Assembly (NCBI GenBank): GCA_000496175.1
Contig: KI543165.1
Span: 165,941-227,178, forward strand
Length of the DNA stretch: 61,238 bases
From: an uncultured archaeon A07HR67
GTDB taxonomy: Archaea; Halobacteriota; Halobacteria; Halobacteriales; Haloferacaceae
Reading direction: 5' to 3'
The notes beneath the pieces are model-generated. The model did not search any database. It was not told the origin of the DNA and saw nothing but the letters and a program-made list of their open reading frames with translations. This document shows positions 9,707 through 20,314 of the stretch, piece by piece. Made by a program: the position numbers and the translations under genes. Numbering within the stretch: position 1 is the first letter of the stretch; each line of letters opens with the position of its first letter.

Positions 9707-10273
9707 ATGGGACGAGACGCGTCCGACCCCGACAACCCGCAGGTAACGCTTCACACCAACCACGGCGACGTCGTTGTCGAGTTGTTCGCCGAGCGCGCGC
9801 CGAAGACCGTCGAGAACTTCCTCGGACTGGCCCGTCACGACCCCGCCGCCGACGCCGACCCCGCTCGCGACACCAACACCTGGGCCGACCCCGAGACCGG
9901 CGAGGTTCGCGGCGACTCGTTGTACGAGGGGAACGTCTTCCATCGGGTGATCGACGACTTCATGATCCAGGGCGGCGACCCGATGGAGTCCGGACGGGGC
10001 GGCCCGGGGTACGAGTTCGACGACGAGTTTCACGACGACCTGACCCACGACGGCCCCGGTATCCTCTCGATGGCCAACTCCGGGCCCGACACCAACGGCT
10101 CGCAGTTTTTCATCACGCTGGACGCGACCCCGCATCTCGACGGCAAACACGCCGTCTTCGGCCAAGTGATCGAGGGGATGGACGTCGTCGAGGAGATCGG
10201 GTCGGTCCCGACCGGCCGCAACGACGAACCGCGCGACGCCGTGTCGATCGAGCGCGTCGCAGTCGACGAGTAG
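9707..10273 (+). CDS. Cyclophilin-type peptidylprolyl isomerase
   Basis: [54 protein letters not shown]. Confidence 0.92.
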   Translation: MGRDASDPDNPQVTLHTNHGDVVVELFAERAPKTVENFLGLARHDPAADADPARDTNTWADPETGEVRGDSLYEGNVFHRVIDDFMIQGGDPMESGRGGPGYEFDDEFHDDLTHDGPGILSMANSGPDTNGSQFFITLDATPHLDGKHAVFGQVIEGMDVVEEIGSVPTGRNDEPRDAVSIERVAVDE

Positions 10274-10351
10274 CCGCGTTCGCGCCGAGTCGGCGGCAGT
10301 CGTCTCCGGTCGAGTCCCCGGTCGAGCGCCGGATTTCCGGCGTCCGCCGAC

Positions 10352-10801
10352 TCACCCCGAAACGGTCGTTTTGACGATGCTCACCGGCGCCGTCGACTGC
10401 CGTGAGACCCGTTCCGTGACGGAGCCGAGCATCCGGCGGTAATCGCCCGGCCGGGTCTTCGAGCCCATCACCGTGAGGTCGACGTCTTCCTCGTCGACGT
10501 ATCGAAGAATCTCCTCGTGGGGGGTGCCGTACACGAGCGAGGTGACGGTGTCGACGTCGGCGGCCGAGGCGCGCTCGGCGACGGCCTCGAGCGCCTCGCG
10601 GCCCGTCTCCGTGAGCGTTTGTTCGGCTCCCTCGGAGCCGCTCACGAACTCGTCGCCGGAGTACGCGTTGACGATGGCGGTGTCGACGACGTAGAGCACG
10701 TGGAGAGCGGCGTCGTACCGGTCCGCCGCGTCGATCGCGTGGTCGGTCGCGCGGTCGACGCCCACGCTGCCGTCCGTCGGAAGCAGTATGCGGTCGTACA
10801 T
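10352..10801 (-). CDS. Universal stress protein family
   Basis: MYDRILLPTDGSVGVDRATDHAIDAADRYDAALHVLYVVDT... Confidence 0.88.
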   Translation of the reverse strand: MYDRILLPTDGSVGVDRATDHAIDAADRYDAALHVLYVVDTAIVNAYSGDEFVSGSEGAEQTLTETGREALEAVAERASAADVDTVTSLVYGTPHEEILRYVDEEDVDLTVMGSKTRPGDYRRMLGSVTERVSRQSTAPVSIVKTTVSG

Positions 10802-10924
10802 GCCTGGTCGTTCGTCGGACGACCGAATAAAACGCGCGGCGGGTTCTTGGGTCGAGAAAGCGGTCCGGAACGCCGTCGGGCGTCGGTCCCAAACGGTTAA
10901 TCTCTCCCGCACGGGAGGACGGAC

Positions 10925-12533
10925 ATGACCGAAGCCGCGGACAGGGTCTTCCTGAACGGGGAGGTCCACGCGCTGACCGACCCGGACGACACACACGAGG
11001 CGGTCGCCGTTCGAGACGGCCAGATCGTCAGGCTCGGCCGAACGTACGACGTCGAGTTTCTCGCCGGCGTCGACACCGACGTCGTGGACCTCGAGGGACG
11101 GGTGTTGCTTCCGGGGTTCATCGACGCACACACCCACCTGACCACCGTCGGGCGGACGCTCGTCCACGCGGACCTCTCTGAGGCCGACTCGCCGGCCGAG
11201 GCGGTCGATCGGCTCGCGGATCGGGCCGAAACGGTCGAGAAGGCGGCTTCCGACGCGGACGCTCCCGAGGGTGCCGAGACCGCCAACTCGACCGCCGGGT
11301 GGGTGCTCGGCTACGGCTACGACGAGTCAGCGTGGGCCGACGAGCGGTACCTCACGCGGGCGGACCTCGACCGGGTGTCGACCGACCGGCCGGTCGCCGC
11401 GTTCCGCGAGGACATGCACGTCGCCGGGGTCAACGGGGTGACCCTCGACCGGTTCGACGACGCGCTCGCGGCGGCGCCGGACGGAACGGTTCCGACCGAC
11501 GACGCCGGTGACCCGACCGGCGTGTTGTTGGAGGCGGCGATCGACCCGATCTACGAGGCGATCGAGTCCGACCCCGCCGGGACTCGCGCGGCGGTCGAGG
11601 CGGGATTAAAACGGTGTGGCGAACTGGGGATCACCGCCTTTCACGACATGGTTCGCCACTCCCACGCCCCGCGGGTGTACCGGGACCTCGACGCGGCCGA
11701 CGAACTGACCGCCCGGGTCCGGATCAACTACTGGACCGACCACCTGGACGCGCTCAAGGAGGTCGGGCTCGCGACGGACGCGGGCTCGGAGTTCGTCGCC
11801 GTCGGCGCGATCAAATCGTACACCGACGGCAGTTTCGGCGGCCGGACTGCCCGGGTCAGCCGAGCCGTACGCGGACGCCCCCGAGGAGACCGGCCAGTGG
11901 GTCGTCGAGCCCGAAGAGCTGGACGAGTTGGTGGCCGAAGCGACCGCCGCCGGCTACCAGTTCACGGCACACGCCATCGGCGACGAGGCGATTCGGGCGG
12001 TCCTCGACGCCTACGAGACGGACGCCGCCGGGGATCCGGGCGCGAGCCGTCACCGGATCGAACACGTCGAGCTCGCCGACGACGACGCGATCGACCGGCT
12101 CGCAGAGCACGGCGTCGTCGCCAGCGTCCAACCGAATTTCCTGAAATGGGCGGGCGGCGACGGTCTCTACGAGGCGCGTCTCGGCGAGGAACGCACCGCC
12201 GAGACGAACCGGTATCGCGACATGCTCGACGCCGGCGTCCGGCTCGCGTTCGGCTCGGACGGGATGCCGATGGGCCCGTTGGTGGGCGTCCACCACGCCG
12301 TCAACGCCCCCGCCGACGGCCAGCGCCTCTCGGTGACCGAGGCGCTCCGAGCGTACACACACGGGGCGGCGTACGCCGGCTTCGACGAGGATCGGCTGGG
12401 AACGATCGAGGCCGGGACGCGAGCCGACCTCGTCGCGGTGGAGACGTCGCCGTGGGAGACCCCCGAGGCGATCCGTGACATCGACGTGGCGATGACGGTC
12501 GTCGACGGCGAGATTGTGTACGACGGGCGCTGA
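10925..12533 (+). CDS. YtcJ-like amidohydrolase, split by an apparent +1 frameshift near 11860
   Basis: ORFs 10925-12478 and 11928-12533 form one protein: ...AIKSYTDGSFGGRTARVS / EPYADAPEETGQWVVEPEELDELVAEATAAGYQFTAHAIGDEAIRAVLD... Confidence 0.85.
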
Positions 12534-12643
12534 TCGGACGCTCCGTTCGCGTGGTGTGCCCCCGAAACCCACGCGGCTCCGACGTAGCCGCAATCCCTGC
12601 CAGAAAACAATATTTATTAATCATGTAGTTTCTACGCTGGGGC

Positions 12644-12895
12644 ATGCCAGAGATAGCCATCGAGTACGCCGCCGGCAGTCGCCTCCAGCCCGAAGCGGAG
12701 ACGGCTCGACGCCTGATCGACTCCTACCTGGGCGATCGCCCCGACGTCGACGGGGTAACCCTGTCGCCCTCCGCGGACACCGTGTTCTGTGTCAGCGTCG
12801 AGGGCGACCGCATCTGGTGTACTGACCCGCGCGAGTGGATCGACTCGATGGCGGCCGTGACGGCCGCCCGGCGGCGGCTGTCGGAGCTCCCGTAG
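12644..12895 (+). CDS. Hypothetical haloarchaeal protein (83 aa)
   Basis: ORF MPEIAIEYAAGSRLQPEAETARRLIDSYLGDRPDVDG...; TATA-like atatttatta about 26 nt upstream. Confidence 0.65.
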   Translation: MPEIAIEYAAGSRLQPEAETARRLIDSYLGDRPDVDGVTLSPSADTVFCVSVEGDRIWCTDPREWIDSMAAVTAARRRLSELP

Positions 12896-12911
12896 AACGG
12901 TCACGGGCGGC

Positions 12912-13739
12912 TCAGTCGTCGCGTGAAGCCGCGTGTGTCCGCACGAACTCGCGGAGGAGTTTGCCGGCCAGCGACGCTGCCTGTCCGTCGTCGCGGTCCG
13001 TCACCTCGACGACGTCGAACCCGTCGGCGTGGCCCGCGATCGCCCGCACGAGGTCGCGCCCCTCGCGCGGCGCGAGCCCGAACGGCTCCGGCGTCCCCGT
13101 TCCCGGAGCGAAGCCGGGGTCGAAGCCGTCGATGTCGACGGACAGGTACACCGACTCGTCCGCGAACCGGTCGGGCGTCAGCCCGTCGACCCACGCGCGG
13201 GCGTCCTCGGGCGTGACCACCGTCACGTCGTCGGCGGCGGCGCGCTCCCACTCGGCCGCCGAGCCCGCCCGCGCACCGACGATCACCACGCGGTCGACGA
13301 GGTCGTCAAGCGCGCGGCGGGTGACACAGGCGTGGCTCCACGGGGTTCCGTCGTAGGCGTCCCGCAGGTCGAGGTGTGCGTCGACGACGACGAGCACGTC
13401 GGGAGCGACGGCGTCGACGCCGGCGTAAGTGACAGTGTGTTCCCCGCCGAGGACGAGCGGGACCGCGTCGTCGAGGGTGACGCTCCGGAGCTCCGCGGCG
13501 AGGTGGTCGAGGTACGCCGGAACGTCGGTCCACGGCGCCACGTCGCCGGCGTCGTGGACGTCGAGCGCGGAGAATCGATCCTCGGTTCGGCGGTCGTAGT
13601 CGTCGTAGGGGCGCGCGAACCGCCGGATCCGGTCGGGACCGAACCGGGTGCCCGGCTGAAACGTGGTCGTGACGTCGAGCGGAGCGCCGGTGACCACGTA
13701 CGATGCCGCGTCGCGGTCGGCGGTCGCTCCGGGGAACAT
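12912..13739 (-). CDS. speB: Agmatinase/arginase family (ureohydrolase)
   Basis: LVLGGEHTVTYAG, VVVDAHLDLRD, SVDIDGFDPGFAPGTGTPEP. Confidence 0.88.
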   Translation of the reverse strand: MFPGATADRDAASYVVTGAPLDVTTTFQPGTRFGPDRIRRFARPYDDYDRRTEDRFSALDVHDAGDVAPWTDVPAYLDHLAAELRSVTLDDAVPLVLGGEHTVTYAGVDAVAPDVLVVVDAHLDLRDAYDGTPWSHACVTRRALDDLVDRVVIVGARAGSAAEWERAAADDVTVVTPEDARAWVDGLTPDRFADESVYLSVDIDGFDPGFAPGTGTPEPFGLAPREGRDLVRAIAGHADGFDVVEVTDRDDGQAASLAGKLLREFVRTHAASRDD

Positions 13740-13754
13740 CGGCCTCGGCCCCGA

Positions 13755-14132
13755 CTACCCGACGACCTTGCGCTGGCCCTCGTACTCGAGGTACTCGATG
13801 GTGTCGTCGGAGGCGAAGTCTTCGTTCTCGGGGATCCGCATGGTGAACGTCTCGTAGGTGTCGAGGTCCATCACCTGGGCGTCGTCGCCGGAGGTGGAGA
13901 CGACCTGCCCCTGCTTCCGTTGGATGATCGGCACCCACACCTTCGCGTCGACCGGCTGCGAGAGCGAGCGCTTCTTCTCGTCGAACACGCCGTTCCCCTC
14001 GACGCGGGCCTTGGCGCTCCCGTGTTTTCCGGGCTTGGCGGTGCTGTAATGGTTGATCTTACAGGGCGAGCTGTCCATCATGACGTAGCTCCCCTCTTGG
14101 AGTTCTCGAACCTGCTTCTGCTCTCGCGGCAT
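13755..14132 (-). CDS. eif5A: Translation initiation factor aIF-5A
   Basis: [46 protein letters not shown]. Confidence 0.95.
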   Translation of the reverse strand: MPREQKQVRELQEGSYVMMDSSPCKINHYSTAKPGKHGSAKARVEGNGVFDEKKRSLSQPVDAKVWVPIIQRKQGQVVSTSGDDAQVMDLDTYETFTMRIPENEDFASDDTIEYLEYEGQRKVVG

Positions 14133-14181
14133 ACATCGGCTTTCCCCCGGCGCGGGTATAAACCGTTTGGAACACCGCCGC

Positions 14182-14451
14182 CTACGGGTGGAACTCGTCT
14201 TCGTACGGCTCCTCGTCGTCCTCGTCCGGGGGAACCAGCCGGCCCGTGAGCAGGTAGCTGACGACGAACATCGCGACGAAGCCGACGCCGACCGCCGCCG
14301 TCGTCCGCACCACGAACGGGAAGTCGATCCAGAGGAAGTAGCGGTCGGCGACGAAGATGGCGACCACGGCGACCAGAAGCGCCTTTTGTTCGTCGGTCGG
14401 GTCGCGAATCAGGCCGACGACATCCTCTTTGAAATCGCCGAAGAAGCCCAT
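14182..14451 (-). CDS. Small membrane protein, hypothetical
   Basis: ORF with two hydrophobic segments ([39 protein letters not shown]). Confidence 0.6.
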   Translation of the reverse strand: MGFFGDFKEDVVGLIRDPTDEQKALLVAVVAIFVADRYFLWIDFPFVVRTTAAVGVGFVAMFVVSYLLTGRLVPPDEDDEEPYEDEFHP

Positions 14452-14452
14452 C

Positions 14453-15622
14453 TCAGCGGCTCACCTCGCTGCCGTCCGGCGTCGGACCGTCTGCGGCGTC
14501 GGCGGCGGCCGCCGCCCCGTCCGCGTGCGATTCGATGACTGCGCTCACCCGGTCGAGCCCCTCCTCGAGCTCGTCGGTCGGCAGCCCAAACCCGATCCGG
14601 AACCGGTCGGGGAACCCGAAGAGGTCGCCGGGCGCGAGCACGACGCCCGCCTCCTCGACGACCGTCCGACAGAACGTTCTGGCGTCCGCAAAGCCGGCCG
14701 GCACCGTCGGGAAGGCGTTGACGCCGACCGGGTCGTACCAGTCGAGCCCGTGACGGTCGACCCACGCGGCGACGCGGTCGCGATGGGCCGCCGCCAGCTC
14801 GCGGTTCTCCGAGAGGATTCGGTCCTCGCGTCGGCCCAGCGCCTGCTTGGCGACGTGCTGGCCGAAGAGGCTCGGCGAGATCGTGGTGTAATCTTTCCAC
14901 CGCCACGCGCGCTCGACGACCGGCTCGGGACCGGCGAGCCAGCCGAACCGCAGGCCTGCGAGTCCGTACGCCTTGGTGAGGCTGGTGGTCGAGATGCCGT
15001 GTGCGCCGAGGCTCGCAACCGGCGGCTGTGGCTCCGCCGCCAGCAGCCGGTACACCTCGTCGCACAACAGGTAGGCGTCGGCGTCGGCCGCGACGTCGTA
15101 CGTCGCTCGGATGCGTTCGGCGTCGTGATACCGGCCGGTCGGATTGTTCGGGTTGTTCACGACGACGACCGCGGTGTCCGGCCGGACCGCGTCCGCGACG
15201 GCGTCGGGATCCAGCCGCCAGTCGGGCGGAGACAGTTCGACGCGGGTCACCGATCCGAACGCCTCGGGGACCGCGTGGAGCGCCTGGTAGGTCGGCGTGA
15301 CGACGACCGCGTGAGACCCCGAGCCGATCCCGTCGTCGCCGACCGGATCGGGAGACGCGACGAGCGAGAGGAACGTCAAGAAGTTGGCTTCTTGAGTGCC
15401 ACAGGTGAAGAGCACCTCGCTCGCGCTGCGGTCGTATCGGGCGCCCACGTCGTCGCGGAACGCCGGGTCGCCGTTGGTCGGAATCACGTACCCCAGCCGG
15501 CCGGGATCGAGGTCGAATCGGCTCGCGTCCAACGACCGGATCCCGCTTTCAGCGAGCATGATGTCGGCCTCGTGTTCGTACTCCGCGAACCAGCGCTCGA
15601 GACCGAACGGGTCGATGTCCAT
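14453..15622 (-). CDS. PLP-dependent class I/II aminotransferase
   Basis: VVVNNPNNPTGRYHDAE, LCDEVYRLL, STTSLTKAYGLAGLRFGWLAG. Confidence 0.88.
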   Translation of the reverse strand: MDIDPFGLERWFAEYEHEADIMLAESGIRSLDASRFDLDPGRLGYVIPTNGDPAFRDDVGARYDRSASEVLFTCGTQEANFLTFLSLVASPDPVGDDGIGSGSHAVVVTPTYQALHAVPEAFGSVTRVELSPPDWRLDPDAVADAVRPDTAVVVVNNPNNPTGRYHDAERIRATYDVAADADAYLLCDEVYRLLAAEPQPPVASLGAHGISTTSLTKAYGLAGLRFGWLAGPEPVVERAWRWKDYTTISPSLFGQHVAKQALGRREDRILSENRELAAAHRDRVAAWVDRHGLDWYDPVGVNAFPTVPAGFADARTFCRTVVEEAGVVLAPGDLFGFPDRFRIGFGLPTDELEEGLDRVSAVIESHADGAAAAADAADGPTPDGSEVSR

Positions 15623-15986
15623 ACGACGGTGTCCGCGCGGCGTGAGGTTAGGTGCTACGGTCCGAGACCCGGTCTTCGACACGGCTTTTGCCCGGTGACC
15701 ACTAGAATCGATATCTGATGTTCGCTGAGACCTCCCGCCGACCGCGGTCGCGTCCACGCCGGTCGTGTCGCCGGATCGACTCGCCGGCCTCGCCGACCGC
15801 GCCGCGGGACCGGGCGGCGCGTCGCGCGGGCGGTTCGGACGGCGGCGCTGAGGCGGTCGGGGCCGTTCGGGCGGCGGGCGCGGGTCGTCCCGCGACGCCG
15901 AGCAAACGGGTACATTGATGCGTCCCGCAGCCGTCGCGTCGATACATGCGATCCCGGTGCGCACGCGCCGGGTCGAACTCCACCAC

Positions 15987-17015
15987 ATGAGACAGTACCT
16001 CGAACTCGTCGACGACGCCCTCGCGACGGGCACGTACAAGCCGAACCGGACCGGCGTGGACACGATCGCGACGTTCAGCGGCCAGTACACGGTCGACCTC
16101 GCGGCGGGATTCCCGCTTCTCACCACCAAGCGAATGGACGGCTACCGCTGGAACTCGCTCATCCACGAGGTGTTGTGGTACCTCTCCGGCGAGGAACACG
16201 TCCGAAACCTCAGCGAGGAGACCGCGATCTGGGACGCGTGGGCCGACGACGAGGGGCGTCTCGACACCGCCTACGGCCGGTTCTGGCGGCGGTATCCCGT
16301 GCCGTCAGAGACGGATGCCCTGCCGGGCGAGACGTGGCCCGATGACGCCCACCGGTGGGTGACCGTCGAAACGGACGCGGACGGAACCGAACGTCGCACC
16401 TTCGACCAGATTGCGTACGTTCTCGACACGCTGCGTGAGAACCCGCACTCCCGGCGGATGGTGGTGAACGCGTGGCACCCCGCCAACGCGGCCGTCTCGA
16501 CGCTGCCGCCGTGTCACTACACGTTCGTCGTCACCGTCCAGGGCGACCGACTCAACCTCCACCTCACACAGCGTTCCGGAGACATCGCGCTCGGCGTCCC
16601 GTTCAACATCGCGGCGTACGCGCTGCTCGCGCACGCGCTCGCTCAACGCACCGGCTTCGAGGTCGGCGAGTTCGGCCACACGGTCGTCGACGCGCACGTC
16701 TATTGTGGCCGCGGCGAGCGCGGCGAGTGGTACGCCGATCGCCTGCCCGCGCTTCAACGACGGCTGGCAGACGTCGAGGCGGCCGCCGGCTACCGCGAGG
16801 TGAGAGCCTGGCTCGAAGAGACCGCTCCCGCGGAGGCCGACGGCGAGGCGGGGTACGACCACGTTCCCGGCCTCCTCGAACAGCTCTCGCGGACCCCGCG
16901 CGAGCGCCCGCAGATAGAGATCGCCGACGTGCCGCTCGACGAACTAACGGACGACGACATCGAGATCGTCGACTACGACTGCGCCGAGGGGATCGCCTTC
17001 GCGGTCGCGGAGTGA
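15987..17015 (+). CDS. thyA: Thymidylate synthase
   Basis: MRQYLELVDDALATGTYKPNRTGVDTIATFSGQYTVDLAAGFPLLTTKRM; LPPCHYTFVV. Confidence 0.95.
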   Translation: MRQYLELVDDALATGTYKPNRTGVDTIATFSGQYTVDLAAGFPLLTTKRMDGYRWNSLIHEVLWYLSGEEHVRNLSEETAIWDAWADDEGRLDTAYGRFWRRYPVPSETDALPGETWPDDAHRWVTVETDADGTERRTFDQIAYVLDTLRENPHSRRMVVNAWHPANAAVSTLPPCHYTFVVTVQGDRLNLHLTQRSGDIALGVPFNIAAYALLAHALAQRTGFEVGEFGHTVVDAHVYCGRGERGEWYADRLPALQRRLADVEAAAGYREVRAWLEETAPAEADGEAGYDHVPGLLEQLSRTPRERPQIEIADVPLDELTDDDIEIVDYDCAEGIAFAVAE

Positions 17016-17545
17016 TGACGGGGACCGATTCCGGCGCGGCCGGCGCGGACATCGTCCTCGTCGCGGCCGTCGCCGAGAACGGCGTCATCGGAGCCGACGG
17101 CGAGATGCCGTGGCACTATCCGCGCGACCTCGCCCACTTCAAACGGCTGACGACGGGGCACCCGGTCGTGCTCGGGCGGATCACCTACGAGAGCATCGCC
17201 GAGCGGATCGGCGGCCCCCTCCCCGACCGGCCGAGCGTCGTCGTGACCACCGGCGACCCGGAGCTTCCCGACGGTGCCGTCGCCGCGGGCGGGATCAAGG
17301 AGGCCACGGAACGGGCGCGGGCGATCGCCGCCGACCGCGGCGTCGACGCGATCTACGTGATCGGCGGCGCGACCGTGTACGAGGCGTTTCTGCCGGTCGC
17401 CGACCGGATGGTGTTGACCGAGGTGCCGGACCGCCCGGACGGCGACACGCGGTTTCCGGCGTGGGACGCCGAGGCGTGGACGGAGACCGACCGCGAAACC
17501 GACGGCGACCTCGCGTTCGTCACCTACGAACGGGTCGACGACTGA
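17015..17545 (+). CDS. folA: Dihydrofolate reductase
   Basis: LVAAVAENGVIGADGEMPWHYPRDLAHFKRLTTGHPVVLGRITYESI; TGATG overlap with thyA. Confidence 0.92.
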   Translation: MTGTDSGAAGADIVLVAAVAENGVIGADGEMPWHYPRDLAHFKRLTTGHPVVLGRITYESIAERIGGPLPDRPSVVVTTGDPELPDGAVAAGGIKEATERARAIAADRGVDAIYVIGGATVYEAFLPVADRMVLTEVPDRPDGDTRFPAWDAEAWTETDRETDGDLAFVTYERVDD

Positions 17546-17645
17546 CCGACCGACACGAGACCGGCGGGCAGCGACGGCCCTGTCGGTGCGGCCGGGCGTC
17601 GGCGGAACGAACACCTTTGTTCTCGCCGGTCCAAGCGAAGACAGG

Positions 17646-18440
17646 ATGGACGTCGCGCTGATAACGGTCGGAGACGAGTTGTTGTCCGGCGACACCGTGA
17701 ACACGAACGCGAACTGGATCGCCGGGCGGCTGGCCGAGCGCGGCGTCACCGTCGCGCGGATCCTCTCCGTGCCGGACGAGCGGGAGACGATCGCCGACCG
17801 GGTGGCGGCCTACAGCGACGCGTTCGACCGCGTGATCGTCACCGGCGGCATCGGCGGCACGCCCGACGACGTGACGATGGAGGCGGTCGCGGACGCGTTC
17901 GGCCGCGGTCTCGTCGCGTCCGAGCTGGTCCGAACCGACGTGGAAGAACGGCTGCGGCAGATCGCGACGCGGCTGCCGGACCGCGAGTTGAACGTCGACG
18001 TCGACGCGGAGGCCGCGCTTCCCGAAGAAAGCCGTCCGTTGTTGAACGACGCGGGGCTCGCGCCCGGCTGCGTGCTCGAGAACGTCTACGTCCTGCCGGG
18101 GATCCCCGAGGAGCTGAAAGCGATGTTCGCGTCCGTCGCCGACGAGTTCGCCGGCGAGCGGCGGTCGCGGTTCCTCTACACGGTCGAGCCGGAGGCCAAC
18201 ATCGTTCCCGCCCTCGAGGAGGCCATGGAACGGTACGACCTCACGGTCGGCTGTTATCCCGACCGAGAGGCGGGACACAACCGGCTGAAGCTCGTCGGAA
18301 CCGACGCGGCCGAACTGGCCGCCGGGAGCGACTGGCTGCTCGCGAACGTCAACGCGAGCGAGACGCCCGTCTCGCGCGAGTGGGTAGACGCCGACGGCGA
18401 CCGGGCGGATGGCGGCGAGCCCGGCGACTCAGCTTCGTAA
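17646..18440 (+). CDS. CinA/MoaB-like molybdopterin-binding domain protein
   Basis: MDVALITVGDELLSGDTVNTNANWIAGRLAERG, VIVTGGIGGTPDDVTMEAVA. Confidence 0.85.
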   Translation: MDVALITVGDELLSGDTVNTNANWIAGRLAERGVTVARILSVPDERETIADRVAAYSDAFDRVIVTGGIGGTPDDVTMEAVADAFGRGLVASELVRTDVEERLRQIATRLPDRELNVDVDAEAALPEESRPLLNDAGLAPGCVLENVYVLPGIPEELKAMFASVADEFAGERRSRFLYTVEPEANIVPALEEAMERYDLTVGCYPDREAGHNRLKLVGTDAAELAAGSDWLLANVNASETPVSREWVDADGDRADGGEPGDSAS

Positions 18441-19565
18441 CGCCTCGACCGGCCGCTCGTTGGCGGCCTTCCAGGCGGGGTACGCGCCGCTCACCAGCCC
18501 CACGCCGACGCCGAACCCGAGCGCGAGAAGCAGGTAGTAGCCGTTGGTCGGGTCGAGCGCGATGGTGGAGTCGACGGCCGACGTCGAGACAACGAGGCCG
18601 GCGACGACGACGACGGTCAACACCGTTCCGAGGACCGCGCCGAGCGCGCCGATGAGCCCAGCCTCGGCGATCAGCACGCGCAACACGTCTCGCCGGGTCA
18701 CGCCGACGGCTCGCATCACGCCGATCTCCTCGCGGCGTTCGACCGTGCTCATGAGCATGACGTTGAGAATCGAGACGCCGGCGACGACGAGCGAGATGCC
18801 GCCGAGTCCGAGCAGGAACGTGCCGAGCAGGTCGAAGAACTCGTTGATCTCGTCGACGACGGCCGCCAGTTCGAAGACGTCGACGCGCTCCTCGCGGGCG
18901 TTCACCGACCGGCGGATCGACTCGGCGGCCGCGCTCGCCTCCGCGCCGGATTCCGAGACGACGAGCACCTGGTCGTATCCGTCCGCGGCGAACGCCGACT
19001 CCGGGAGGAACACCGCCTCGTCCGGCGCGACCGGGCTGAACGTCTGGCTCTGTGCCAACACGGCGATCACGCGGGTCTGTCCGCCCGCGACCTCCACGCG
19101 GTCGCCGACGCCGACGCCGAGATTCTCGGCGAGTTCCGCGCCGACGATCGCCCCGTCGCGGTGGCGTTCGGGAAGGTCGCCCTCCGCGGCCTCGAACGCC
19201 AGCCCCGGACGTTCGACCCCGTACACCGTCGCGAACTGCTGATCGGTCGGTGCGGAGACGATCGCGCCGTCGGAGTAGAGCGGCACGACCGCCGGCTCGC
19301 CCACCGCGCGTCGGACCGCGGCGACGTCGGCGTCCGAGAGCGATTCCACGCCCGCGTCGGCGTTCGGCGAGAGCACCACTTGGGTGCCGATGTCGCCGAT
19401 TGCGTCGTCGGCGCCGAGCGCGAGCACGTTGCCGAAGACGCCGAGCGTCGCGACCGCGAACACGCCGATCGTGACGCCGAGGACGGCGAGCACCGTCCGG
19501 ACGCGGTTTCGTCTGAGGTTCCGCGCCGCCATCGCCACCGACGGCTGCCACGCGCCCGGGGTCAC
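18429..19565 (-). CDS. ABC transporter permease (MacB/FtsX family)
   Basis: MAARNLRRNRVRTVLAVLGVTIGVFAV...; SILNVMLMSTVERREEIGVMRAVGVTRRDVL. Confidence 0.88.
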   Translation of the reverse strand: MTPGAWQPSVAMAARNLRRNRVRTVLAVLGVTIGVFAVATLGVFGNVLALGADDAIGDIGTQVVLSPNADAGVESLSDADVAAVRRAVGEPAVVPLYSDGAIVSAPTDQQFATVYGVERPGLAFEAAEGDLPERHRDGAIVGAELAENLGVGVGDRVEVAGGQTRVIAVLAQSQTFSPVAPDEAVFLPESAFAADGYDQVLVVSESGAEASAAAESIRRSVNAREERVDVFELAAVVDEINEFFDLLGTFLLGLGGISLVVAGVSILNVMLMSTVERREEIGVMRAVGVTRRDVLRVLIAEAGLIGALGAVLGTVLTVVVVAGLVVSTSAVDSTIALDPTNGYYLLLALGFGVGVGLVSGAYPAWKAANERPVEALRS

Positions 19566-20314
19566 GGCTCACCTTCCGGCACGGAGCTGTCGACTTCCGG
19601 CGGGTCGGCCGGTGCGTGGTCGGCCGGCGTCGCCCCCTCGTCTGCCGGAACCCCGTCGACGAGCACGCCGTCGGTGAGTTCGACGGTTCGGTCGGCGAAC
19701 TCCTCGACGAGCGGGTCGTGGGTGACCGCGACGACGGCGACCCCCTCGCGTTTGACCCGGTCGAACTCGGCGAGAATCGACTCGCCGGTGTCGGTATCGA
19801 GGTTTCCGGTGGGCTCGTCCGCGAGCAACACCGCCGGCTCGTTTATGAGCGACCGCGCGATCGCGACCCGTTGTTTCTGTCCACCCGACAGCTCGGTCGG
19901 CTCGTGGTCGAGCCGGTCGCCCAGCCCGAAGCGCGCGAGCAGGTCGGCGGCCCGGTCGCTCGCGTCGCCCGGATCGAACGCCGTCGGGAGCGTGACGTTC
20001 TCGACGGCGGTGAGCGTCGGCAACAGGTGAAAATCCTGGAAGACGAAGCCGATCGACTCCTTGCGCGCCGTCGTGCGCTCGGCGACGGAGAGGTTCGTCA
20101 CGTCAGTGTCGGAGAGGAGCCGCCGCCCGTCCGTCGGGTCGTCGAGCAGCCCGAGCACGTTGAGCAGCGTCGATTTGCCGGAGCCGCTCGGGCCGACGAC
20201 GGCGACGAACTCGCCGGGTGCGGCCGCGAAGTCGACGGCGTCGAGCGCAACGACCGGCTCGGCGCCGCCGCCGGGATACCGCTTCGTCACCCCGTCGAGT
20301 TCGACGCTATACAT
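19562..20314 (-). CDS. ABC transporter ATP-binding protein (MacB/LolD-like)
   Basis: Walker A GPSGSGKSTLLN, signature LSGGQKQRVAIARSL, LADEPTGNLD. Confidence 0.93.
   Translation of the reverse strand: MYSVELDGVTKRYPGGGAEPVVALDAVDFAAAPGEFVAVVGPSGSGKSTLLNVLGLLDDPTDGRRLLSDTDVTNLSVAERTTARKESIGFVFQDFHLLPTLTAVENVTLPTAFDPGDASDRAADLLARFGLGDRLDHEPTELSGGQKQRVAIARSLINEPAVLLADEPTGNLDTDTGESILAEFDRVKREGVAVVAVTHDPLVEEFADRTVELTDGVLVDGVPADEGATPADHAPADPPEVDSSVPEGEP

Noticed and set aside
18349-19572. 407-aa - strand ORF in an alternative frame over the permease
   Set aside because: Arg-rich translation; the 18429-19565 frame encodes a clear FtsX/MacB permease.
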